A stretch of 15,346 nt of DNA, from contig JBFXDI010000099.1 of the NCBI GenBank assembly GCA_050181295.1, positions 1 to 15,346 on the forward strand, written 5' to 3'. Below, one piece after another: positions 7,242 through 13,666 of the stretch. Position 1 is the first letter of the stretch, and each line of letters starts with the position of its first letter. The DNA is from JBFXDI01 sp050181295 (GTDB taxonomy: Bacteria > Pseudomonadota > Alphaproteobacteria > Rhizobiales > Aestuariivirgaceae). Under the pieces are notes generated by a model, which saw nothing but the letters and a program-made list of their open reading frames with translations, was not told the DNA's origin and made no database searches. Both the position numbers and the translations under genes were made by a program.

Positions 7242-8420
7242 TCAGCTCGAGGCCGAGCGGTGGAGGATGCCGTTGTAGATCTCCTCGTCCCCCACGATCC
7301 CGATCAGCCGGCCGTCCTCGACCAGGGCCACCGGCAGGCCCGTCTGGCGCCGGGCGTCGATGATCTTGCGCATGGATGTCGAGGGCGCCATGGCCGCAAG
7401 CGTGCCATGGGGATGCCGGCCTTCGGCGCCTTCCGTCACGCTCAGCGGCCGGCCACCGAGCGTCGCCGACTGGATGCCGCCGGCCGGCGAGAGGCCGAGA
7501 CGCAGATCGCGGATATCGTCGATGAGGAGCGCCTCGCCGTTCCTGCGGAGCTTGGCCGTCGGCGACATCATGGTCGCGCCTGTGAGCACGTTAAGAGGGT
7601 TCATGTGGGCGACGAACTCGGCCACGTAGTCGTTGGCGGGCTTGAGCACGATATCCTGCGGCACGCCGTGCTGGACGATGCGGCCGGACTCCATGATGGC
7701 GATGCGGGTTCCGATCTTCAGCGCTTCGTCGAGGTCGTGGCTGACGAAGACGATGGTGCGCCTGAGCTGCCGCTGGAGCGCCAGAAGCTCGTCCTGGAGC
7801 TTGGTGCGGATCAGGGGATCGAGCGCCGAGAAGGGCTCGTCCATGAGCAGGATCGGCGCTTCGGTGGCGAAGGCGCGCGCGAGGCCGACGCGCTGCTGCA
7901 TGCCGCCCGACAGCTCCTGGGCGTATTTCTTGCCCCAGGCGGAGAGGCCCACGAGATCGAGCTGCTTCTGGACCCGCGCCTTGCGCTCGGCCTCCGGAAC
8001 GCCCGCAAGCTCGAGCCCGAAGCCCGCATTCTCCTCGACGGTGCGCCACGGCAGCAGTGCGAACTGCTGGAAGACCATGGCGACCTTGCCCATGCGGATG
8101 CGCCGCAGCGTCTCCGGGTCGCATTTCGCGACATCGACGCTCTTCTCGCCGTCCCTCACCATGACGCTGCCGCGGATGGGCTTGTTGAGGCCGTTGACGG
8201 CCCGCATGAGCGTCGACTTGCCGGAGCCGGAAAGGCCCATGAGCACGGTGATCTCGCCCTCGCCGACATCGAGCGAGGCGTCCGCGACCCCGAGGATGGC
8301 CCCGCACTTTGAGAGGATGTCGGCGCGTGTCGCGCCCTGGTCGAGAAGCTTCAAGCCCTCCGCGGCGCGCTCCCCGAAGATGATGTCGACATGACGGAAG
8401 GAGACGGCGGGCTCGCTCAT
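7242..8420 (-). CDS. choV: Choline/glycine betaine ABC transporter, ATP-binding subunit
   Basis: A 392-residue ATPase of the ProV/OpuAA/ChoV group that powers choline import. Walker A is GLSGSGKST (62-70), the Q-loop VFQQF (116-120), the signature LSGGMQQR (170-177), Walker B ILLMDEP (190-196) and the switch His228 in SHDLDEAL. The N-terminal lead with LKLLDQGATRADILSKCGAILGVADASL is typical of ProV-type subunits. The C-terminal third (about 275-390) keeps one CBS-like region ending GLPVALVEDGRLIGIVGDEEIYNGIL, which in relatives senses ionic strength. The frame stays open far upstream, but the ATG at 8420 overlaps the permease stop as ATGA, the usual coupling in these operons. Last gene of choX-choW-choV. 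ChoV is favoured over a betaine transporter because of the neighbouring binding protein and betIA. Confidence 0.93.
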   Translation of the reverse strand: MSEPAVSFRHVDIIFGERAAEGLKLLDQGATRADILSKCGAILGVADASLDVGEGEITVLMGLSGSGKSTLMRAVNGLNKPIRGSVMVRDGEKSVDVAKCDPETLRRIRMGKVAMVFQQFALLPWRTVEENAGFGLELAGVPEAERKARVQKQLDLVGLSAWGKKYAQELSGGMQQRVGLARAFATEAPILLMDEPFSALDPLIRTKLQDELLALQRQLRRTIVFVSHDLDEALKIGTRIAIMESGRIVQHGVPQDIVLKPANDYVAEFVAHMNPLNVLTGATMMSPTAKLRRNGEALLIDDIRDLRLGLSPAGGIQSATLGGRPLSVTEGAEGRHPHGTLAAMAPSTSMRKIIDARRQTGLPVALVEDGRLIGIVGDEEIYNGILHRSASS

Positions 8421-9265
8421 TTGCGCGTCCTCGCCTCGCCGACCCGGCACACGCGGTCGAGGATGATGGCGAGCACCACGATGGCGAGGCCAGCCTCGAT
8501 GCCCATGGGGATGTTGACGGTGTTGAGCGCCCTGACGACCGGCTTGCCGAGGCCGTTGGCGCCGATGAGCGCGGCGATCACCACCATGGAGAGGCAGAGC
8601 ATGATGCATTGCGTGAGGCCGGCCATGATGGTGGGAAGGGCGGCCGGCAGCTCGACCTTCCAGAGGAGCTGGCGTTTCGTGGCGCCGAAGGCCTCGCCCG
8701 CCTCCTTGAGCTGCGCGGGAACGGAGGTGATGCCGAGATGGGTGAGGCGGATGGGCGCCGGCACGGCGAAGATGACGGTGCAGATGAGGCCGGGCGCGAG
8801 GCCGAGCCCGAACAGCACCAGCGCCGGAATGAGATAGACGAAGGTGGGCAGCGTCTGCATGAGGTCGAGGACCGGCCGCATCGCCTTGTAGAGCCATTCG
8901 CGATGCGCAGCCGCGATTCCGAGCGGCACGCCGATGCCCATGGAGACGGCTGCCGCGCCGATGACCAGCGCCAGCGTCTCGATCGTTTCCTTCCAGAGCC
9001 CCTGGTTGACGATATAGAGGAGCCCGATCGCGACCCCGACGGTGATCGCCCACGAGCGCTGCAGCGCATGGGCGAGGGCGGCTATGAGCAGGATGACGAC
9101 GAGTGGCGGCGGCCAGGCGAGCACCGCGATGATGGCCGCGAGCACCGACTCGATGCCCTTCGACAGCCCGTCGAAGAACCAGGCGAGCTGCGTGGTAAGC
9201 AGGTCGAAGAACTGCTTGCCCCACGCCCCGACCGGAATCTTGTACTGGGTGAACCAGTCCTCCAT
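8417..9265 (-). CDS. choW: Choline ABC transporter, permease subunit
   Basis: A 282-residue ProW/ChoW-type inner-membrane permease. The short N-terminus has an amphipathic stretch, followed by about six to seven hydrophobic segments from residue 40 onward. The EAA loop that docks the ATPase is visible as EAGEAFGATKRQLLWKVELPAALPTIMAGL (188-217). The conserved core VPLGIAAAHREWLYKAMRPVLDLMQTLPTFVYLIPALVLFGLG (113-155) is characteristic of this family. The ATG at 9265 has a purine-rich GGAAGGGGAAGG ahead of it. Its stop overlaps the choV start by four bases, so the two are translationally coupled. A 60-bp gap with a hairpin separates it from choX upstream. Confidence 0.93.
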   Translation of the reverse strand: MEDWFTQYKIPVGAWGKQFFDLLTTQLAWFFDGLSKGIESVLAAIIAVLAWPPPLVVILLIAALAHALQRSWAITVGVAIGLLYIVNQGLWKETIETLALVIGAAAVSMGIGVPLGIAAAHREWLYKAMRPVLDLMQTLPTFVYLIPALVLFGLGLAPGLICTVIFAVPAPIRLTHLGITSVPAQLKEAGEAFGATKRQLLWKVELPAALPTIMAGLTQCIMLCLSMVVIAALIGANGLGKPVVRALNTVNIPMGIEAGLAIVVLAIILDRVCRVGEARTRK

Positions 9266-9294
9266 GGCCTTCCCCTTCCAGGAGGGTGCGACAA

Positions 9295-9315
9295 GGGGCG
9301 GCCGCCGGCCGCCCC
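9295..9315 (-). promoter_or_regulatory. GC-rich hairpin between choX and choW
   Basis: GGGGCGGCC and GGCCGCCCC form a perfect 9-bp stem with a 3-base loop, 11 bp... after the choX stop region and before choW. No T-run follows on the coding strand. Such hairpins after binding-protein genes often protect the upstream message, giving more binding protein than permease; that role is inferred here. Confidence 0.5.
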
Positions 9316-9325
9316 CTCCGGAGTT

Positions 9326-10276
9326 TTAGAGCCCGAGGGCCGACTTGACTGCCGCGGTGGCGTCGCCCCCGTCCAGCGTCGTCACGCCCGCAAGCCACGG
9401 GGTGACGACATCGGGATTGGCCTTGAGCCAGGCGGTCGCCGCCTCCTCGCCCTGCTTGCCGTCGTTGAGGATGGCGCCCATGATCTCGTTCTCCATCGGA
9501 AGCGTAAACTTCAGGTTGGAGATGAATTTCCCTGCGTTGGGGCAATCCTTGTCGTAGCCGGCGCGGGTGTTGGTGTAGACGGTGGCGCCGCCGAAGTTCG
9601 CGCCGAACACCTCATCGCCGCCTGACAGATACTCCATCTCGAAGTTTGCGTTCATGGGATGCGGCGCCCAGCCGAGGAAGACGATGTCTTCCTTGCCGCG
9701 CGTGGCCTTGGCGACGGCCGACACCATGCCGGCTTCCGAGGACTCCACAAGCTCGAAGCCCTTGAGCCCGAACTGGTCCTTCTCGATCATGCCGAGAATG
9801 AGACGGTTGCCGTCGTTGCCCGGCTCGATGCCGTAGATCTTGTCGCCGAGCTTGTCCTTGAACTTGGCGATGTCGGCGAAGCTCTTGAGCCCTGCCTCGT
9901 AGGTGTATTTGGGGACCGCCAGCGTGTACTTGGCGCCTTCGAGGTTGACCCCCGTCACGGTGACGCTGCCGTCCTCCTTGTAGGGCTTGAGGTCGGCTTC
10001 CATGGTCGGCATCCAGTTGCCGAGGAAGACGTCGATGTCCTTGTTCTTGAGCGAGGCGTAGGTCACGGGCACCGAGAGCACCTGGACCTGCGGGTCGTAG
10101 CCCAGCGCCTTGAGGAGGACGGTGGCGGTGGCGGTGGTCGCCGTGATGTCGGTCCAGCCGACGTCGGAGAAGCGCACGGTCTTGCAGGACTCGGCATCGG
10201 CGGCATGGGCCGCGGACGCCATGAGGCCAAGCGACAGGACGAACGGGCCGAGCGCGGCCCGGAAGCGCGAATGCAT
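9326..10276 (-). CDS. choX: Choline-binding periplasmic protein of the ABC transporter
   Basis: A 316-residue periplasmic binding protein. A signal peptide is evident: MHSRFR, a hydrophobic stretch, then cleavage probably after SAAHA (residues 21-25). The residues that box choline in Sinorhizobium meliloti ChoX (Trp43, Asp45, Trp90, Tyr119, Trp205) all appear here shifted by exactly two: Trp41 and Asp43 in DVGWTDIT, Trp88 in FLGNWMP, Tyr117 in GAKYTLA and Trp203 in FLGWAPHPMN. This supports choline rather than betaine as ligand. Cys31 and Cys245 remain in the mature protein and could pair. The ATG at 10276 has GGGAGG seven bases ahead. It is the first gene of choXWV and divergent from betI, with a BetI-type palindrome between, so choline-dependent derepression is likely. 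Confidence 0.95.
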   Translation of the reverse strand: MHSRFRAALGPFVLSLGLMASAAHAADAESCKTVRFSDVGWTDITATTATATVLLKALGYDPQVQVLSVPVTYASLKNKDIDVFLGNWMPTMEADLKPYKEDGSVTVTGVNLEGAKYTLAVPKYTYEAGLKSFADIAKFKDKLGDKIYGIEPGNDGNRLILGMIEKDQFGLKGFELVESSEAGMVSAVAKATRGKEDIVFLGWAPHPMNANFEMEYLSGGDEVFGANFGGATVYTNTRAGYDKDCPNAGKFISNLKFTLPMENEIMGAILNDGKQGEEAATAWLKANPDVVTPWLAGVTTLDGGDATAAVKSALGL

Positions 10277-10367
10277 GGTTCAACCTCCCTTGTGGAACCG
10301 GGCTCTCCGGCCGCGGCTCGGAATTAAGAAGCGTGTCGCCGGCTGCCGATCCCACAATCCCTTTCGG

Positions 10368-10388
10368 AAGCCGCCTGCGGCGGTTTTT
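10368..10388 (+). terminator. Terminator-like hairpin just before the BetI operator
   Basis: CCGCC-TGC-GGCGG is extended by A-A-G with T-T-T to about 8 bp, including one G-T pair, and is followed by a TTTTT run. On the plus strand this has the form of an intrinsic terminator. No plus-strand gene precedes it, so it may stop stray antisense transcription entering betI. In the other direction it would lie in the choX leader without a T-run. Confidence 0.5.
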
Positions 10389-10390
10389 AA

Positions 10391-10406
10391 TTGATTGACC
10401 AATCAA
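10391..10406. promoter_or_regulatory. Probable BetI operator, perfect 16-bp palindrome
   Basis: TTGATTG-AC-CAATCAA is a perfect dyad with 7-bp arms, in an AT-rich patch of otherwise GC-rich DNA, between choX and betI. TetR-type repressors such as BetI bind short palindromes in such positions. On the plus strand TTGATT (10391-10396) with TAAAAG (10415-10420) could be a weak betI promoter. On the minus strand TTGTTT (10412 to 10407) and TAAAAA (10389 to 10384) would flank the palindrome with an exact 17-bp spacer for choX. The palindrome is certain; the promoter boxes are weak. Confidence 0.65.
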
Positions 10407-10460
10407 AAACAAACTAAAAGAAGAGGTCTGGTTCATGCGGCGCTCGGCCGCGCGGGGATG

Positions 10461-10465
10461 AGGGA
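10461..10465 (+). promoter_or_regulatory. Ribosome binding site that sets the betI start
   Basis: AGGGA lies four bases before the ATG at 10470. This, and the family's usual MPKLGM opening, argues for that ATG over an in-frame ATG at 10395, which falls inside the predicted operator. Confidence 0.6.
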
Positions 10466-10469
10466 AATC

Positions 10470-11063
10470 ATGCCCAAGCTCGGCATGGCGCCGATCCGGC
10501 GTCGCCAGCTCATCGATGCGGCGATCGCCTCCATCCACGAGTATGGGCTCGCAGACGCTACGGTGGCGCGCATCGCGCGCAAGGCCGGCGTCTCGCCGGG
10601 GATCGTCCACCACTACTTCGCCGACAAGGAGGAGCTTCTCTTCGCGACCATGCGCACGATGCTGGAGATCCTGCGGCGCGAGGCGCTGGAGCGGCTGAGC
10701 GAGGCCAAGGGCCCGCGGCAACGCATCGACGCGATCATCGACGCCTGCTTCGCGCGGAGCCAGTTCTCGCCCGACGTGATGGTGGCGTGGCTCGCGCTCT
10801 ACGGCAGCGCCCGGCAGTCGGAGAGGCTCGCCCGCATCCTCAAACTCTATCACCGGCGGCTGAGGGCGAACCTCCTCATCGCGCTCCGCGAGCTTGTTCC
10901 GGAGGGCAGGGCCCAGGACCTGGCGGAAGGGATAGCGGCCATGATCGACGGGCTCTATCTGCGCTACGCCTTGAGGGGCACGCGGGTCGACCCGGCGCAC
11001 CCCCGCCGCCTGACACGCGACTATGTGGATGCCGCGCTCAGCGCCGTGCCGGGCGGGGCCTGA
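10470..11063 (+). CDS. betI: TetR-family choline-responsive repressor
   Basis: A 197-residue BetI-type repressor, matching the usual length of about 195. It opens MPKLGMAPIRRRQLIDAAIASI, the classic BetI beginning. The helix-turn-helix is at about 27-52: GLADATVARIARKAGVSPGIVHHYFADKEELL. The remainder is the helical ligand-binding and dimer domain. BetI normally represses the betaine-synthesis and choline-transport genes until choline is present. It is divergent from choXWV with the palindrome between them, and its stop is three bases before the betA ATG, so betI and betA form one transcript. The in-frame ATG at 10395 would add 25 residues atypical of the family and was rejected. Confidence 0.93.
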   Translation: MPKLGMAPIRRRQLIDAAIASIHEYGLADATVARIARKAGVSPGIVHHYFADKEELLFATMRTMLEILRREALERLSEAKGPRQRIDAIIDACFARSQFSPDVMVAWLALYGSARQSERLARILKLYHRRLRANLLIALRELVPEGRAQDLAEGIAAMIDGLYLRYALRGTRVDPAHPRRLTRDYVDAALSAVPGGA

Positions 11064-11066
11064 GGC

Positions 11067-12722
11067 ATGGCGGAGGAATTCGACTATGTGATCGTGGGAT
11101 CGGGCTCCGCCGGCTCCGCCATGGCCTACCGCCTGACGGAGGCGGGCCATCGCGTGATGGTGCTGGAATATGGCGGCAGCGATCTAGGGCCCTTCATCCA
11201 GATGCCGGCGGCGCTCTCCTATCCCATGAACTGGCCGCTCTACGACTGGGGCTTCCGCTCCGAGCCAGAGCCCAATCTCGACGGCCGCCGCCTCGCGACC
11301 CCGCGCGGCAAGGTGATCGGCGGCTCCTCCTCGATCAACGGCATGGTCTATGTGCGCGGCCATGCGCGCGACTTCGACATCTGGGAGGAGCTGGGCGCCA
11401 AGGGCTGGGGCTTCCGCCACGTGCTTCCCTACTACAAGCGGCTCGAGACCTCGCATGGCGGCGAGGAAGGCTGGCGCGGCACGGACGGCCCGCTGCATGT
11501 GACTCGCGGCCTGATGGTCAATCCTCTCTATCAGGCCTTCATCGAGGCAGGCCGCGAGGCCGGCTATCCGGTGACGGCCGACTACAACGGGTGCCAGCAG
11601 GAAGGCTTTGGCGCCATGGAGCGGACCGTCTGGAAGGGCGTGCGCTGGTCCGCCGCCAACGCCTATCTGAGGCCCGCCCGCAGGAACGGACGCCTCAAGC
11701 TCGAAACGCGCGCTTTCGCCACCCGCATCGTTATGGAAGGCAGGCGCGCGGCCGGCGTCGAATACCGGCGTGGAGGCCAGTTGCGGGTCGCCCGCGCAGC
11801 CCGCGAGGTGATCATCGCGGCCTCCGCCATAAACTCGCCGAAGCTGCTCCAGCTATCGGGAATCGGCGATGCCGATCATCTGAGGTCAGTCGGGATAGCG
11901 GTGACGCACCACCTGCCGGGCGTGGGCGCCAACCTCCAGGACCACCTCGAGGTCTACATGCAGGTGCACTGCAAGGAGCCGATCACGCTCAACTCCAAGA
12001 CCGGCCTTCACTGGAAGGCGTTGATCGGCGCCCAGTGGCTGTTCACGAAGACCGGTCTCGGCGCCACCAACCACTTCGAATCCTGCGGCTTCATCCGCTC
12101 GAGCGCCGGCATCGACTATCCGGACATCGAATACCACTTCCTGCCCGCCGCCATGCGCTACGACGGCAAGGCGGCCGCCCCCGGCCACGGCTTCCAGGTA
12201 CATGTGGGGCCTATGCGCTCGAAATCGCGCGGCCATGTGCGGGTGCGTTCCGCCGATCCCGCCGCGCCGCCCGAGATCGTCTTCAACTACATGTCCCATC
12301 CCGACGACTGGAAGGAATTCCGCGCCTGCGTCCGGCTGACGCGCGAGATTTTCCGCCAGCCCGCCATGCAGCGCTATGCGGCAGCCGAGATCAGCCCGGG
12401 GGATGGGGTGTCGTCGGACGAGGAGATCGACGGCTTCATCCGCGAGCACGCCGAGAGCGCCTACCATCCCTGCGGCACCTGCCGCATGGGCACGGCGGAC
12501 GATCCGATGGCGGTGGTCGATCCGGAGTGCCGTGTCATCGGCGTCGGGGGATTGCGGGTTGCCGATTCCTCGATCTTCCCGCAGATCACCAACGGCAATC
12601 TCAACGCGCCCTCGATCATGGTGGGCGAGAAGGCTTCCGACCACATCCTCGGCCGCGTGCCGCTGCCGCCGTCGAACCAGGAGCCTTGGATCAATCCGGA
12701 CTGGCGCACGAGCCAGCGATAG
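11067..12722 (+). CDS. betA: Choline dehydrogenase (GMC oxidoreductase)
   Basis: A 551-residue FAD enzyme of the GMC family, close to the usual 550-560. It oxidises choline to betaine aldehyde and, in some homologues, on to glycine betaine. The FAD-binding fingerprint is VGSGSAGSAMA (10-20) with the ribose-binding Glu34. GMC signature 1 spans PRGKVIGGSSSINGMVYVRGHARDFD (79-104) and signature 2 AASAINSPKLLQLSGIG (251-267). The catalytic His467 lies in YHPCGTCRMG, with the partner Asn in NGNLNAPSIMVGEKASD (509-525). The ATG is three bases after the betI stop, with TGAGG ahead. betB, which in most relatives sits between betI and betA, is absent. The product may be loosely membrane associated; no signal peptide is seen. 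The short 18-bp gap to the converging next gene shows no terminator. Confidence 0.95.
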   Translation: MAEEFDYVIVGSGSAGSAMAYRLTEAGHRVMVLEYGGSDLGPFIQMPAALSYPMNWPLYDWGFRSEPEPNLDGRRLATPRGKVIGGSSSINGMVYVRGHARDFDIWEELGAKGWGFRHVLPYYKRLETSHGGEEGWRGTDGPLHVTRGLMVNPLYQAFIEAGREAGYPVTADYNGCQQEGFGAMERTVWKGVRWSAANAYLRPARRNGRLKLETRAFATRIVMEGRRAAGVEYRRGGQLRVARAAREVIIAASAINSPKLLQLSGIGDADHLRSVGIAVTHHLPGVGANLQDHLEVYMQVHCKEPITLNSKTGLHWKALIGAQWLFTKTGLGATNHFESCGFIRSSAGIDYPDIEYHFLPAAMRYDGKAAAPGHGFQVHVGPMRSKSRGHVRVRSADPAAPPEIVFNYMSHPDDWKEFRACVRLTREIFRQPAMQRYAAAEISPGDGVSSDEEIDGFIREHAESAYHPCGTCRMGTADDPMAVVDPECRVIGVGGLRVADSSIFPQITNGNLNAPSIMVGEKASDHILGRVPLPPSNQEPWINPDWRTSQR

Positions 12723-12740
12723 GGTGAAGCTCGTAGCGCC

Positions 12741-13451
12741 TCAGATCAACGGCGATGATTTTCCACACAGCCGCAGGGCTTCCCAGATCGTCGCTTGATT
12801 GGCTGTGATGGTGGGGCGCCTGCAAGCCTCTTCTACCGCCAGCTTCGTTTGAAACCCCGGCATTGCCGTGTCAGGCACAAGGATCGCGTCAACCTCCTTG
12901 AGATCCATGTTTCGCGCGGCAGCAACAATTCTCTCCACACCCAACTGCGCCGCATCGGGACCGGCCGGAGCGTCAAGCCAGGCAAGGTCCCGTACCTCCA
13001 CGCCGAACTCCCGCAGAAACGCCACGAAGGCTCGGGCGGCGGGCTCGGGATAGCTGGCAACCAAAGCAACGCTCTTTGCTCCAAGCTCTTTCAATGCGGC
13101 AGCGAACGCCAGAGATGTGCTGCTGGCAGGACAGCCCACCACCTTGGAGATCGCGTCGGCTTGCCGCTCGGCATGCGCCCGCCCGTCCACAAAGCTGCCG
13201 CTGGTGCAAGCCCACATGGCGACGTCCGGTCGAAGCGGAACGAGGCCCCGGGCAGCGTCTTCCAGGTTGGCGATCGATCCCGTCCGTTGCAGTTGATCGA
13301 CATCATGATCGCGGCCTTCGCCGAATATGCGCGCCCCGACCAGATAGCATCGCACCGCATCGCCGCTGTCGTCTGCAAACTGGTAGTACTCGTACTCGGC
13401 CCCTCCCAGGGGATAAATGAATCCCAGCTTGGTCGGGCCGATGGCATTCAT
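12741..13451 (-). CDS. Asp/Glu racemase / maleate isomerase / arylmalonate decarboxylase superfamily protein
   Basis: A 236-residue protein of the Asp/Glu racemase superfamily, most like maleate cis-trans isomerases. It begins KLGFIYPLGGAEYEYY, has the first catalytic motif MWACTSGSFVDG (79-90, Cys82), the SYPEP stretch (133-137) and the C-terminal TANQATIWEALRLCG (216-230). The superfamily normally uses two cysteines. Where the second would be, members read SCTNL or similar; here the line is LVPDTAMPGF (191-200), with Asp194 in place of Cys. Racemisation or isomerisation by a two-base mechanism is therefore doubtful, and a one-cysteine decarboxylase, hydrolase or other role is possible. The ATG at 13451 has AGGGAG eight bases ahead. 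It is divergent from an Ldh_2-family gene and probably functions with it. Family is fairly sure; the reaction is unknown. Confidence 0.8.
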   Translation of the reverse strand: MNAIGPTKLGFIYPLGGAEYEYYQFADDSGDAVRCYLVGARIFGEGRDHDVDQLQRTGSIANLEDAARGLVPLRPDVAMWACTSGSFVDGRAHAERQADAISKVVGCPASSTSLAFAAALKELGAKSVALVASYPEPAARAFVAFLREFGVEVRDLAWLDAPAGPDAAQLGVERIVAAARNMDLKEVDAILVPDTAMPGFQTKLAVEEACRRPTITANQATIWEALRLCGKSSPLI

Positions 13452-13521
13452 CGAATTTCTCCCTCTACCGCATCGTCGCCTTCAATAGAGTGGTGTGGAA
13501 GAAACGTAAAACCTCGATCTG

Positions 13522-13537
13522 TCAAAGCGGACTTTGA
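13522..13537. promoter_or_regulatory. 16-bp palindrome in the divergent racemase/Ldh promoter region
   Basis: TCAAAG-CGGA-CTTTGA is a perfect 6-bp dyad, extended by CTG outside each arm with a one-base offset. It sits in the 215-bp, visibly less GC-rich gap between the divergent genes. The minus strand also reads TTGACA (13525 to 13520) across one arm, but without a good -10. It is a plausible operator for an unidentified regulator. Confidence 0.4.
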
Positions 13538-13653
13538 GCAGCGACGAAGCAGCTTCCGCCTTGCTTGTTGGTTTCTCAAATCCAAGTCGCGACTTTTTCT
13601 ATGTTTCCGAAGCCACGCTGAGCCTAGCCTTCCCGTCCATTCGATGGTTTGGC

Positions 13654-13661
13654 GGGAGGTG
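13654..13661 (+). promoter_or_regulatory. Ribosome binding site that sets the Ldh_2 start
   Basis: GGGAGGTG ends five bases before the GTG at 13667. It overlaps the earlier in-frame TTG at 13649 and so rules that start out. Confidence 0.65.
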
Positions 13662-13666
13662 AACAA

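Noticed and set aside
8421..9545. N-terminal extension of the choV frame, giving a 767-residue reading frame
   Set aside because: The extra part overlaps choW and choX in another frame and shows no family similarity; the ATG at 8420 overlaps the choW stop as expected.
10787..12727. 646-codon open frame on the plus strand over betI/betA
   Set aside because: It is a frame-shifted shadow of betA; the betA frame contains every GMC motif.
12723..12740. Terminator between the converging betA and racemase-like genes
   Set aside because: The gap is 18 bp and shows no hairpin or T-run.
4702..13526. Identical 12-mer CGATCTGTCAAA at 4702-4713 and 13515-13526, in both divergent promoter regions
   Set aside because: Several 12-base matches are expected by chance in 15 kb, and the second copy lacks the CAGA partner that defines the TCTG-N12-CAGA operator.
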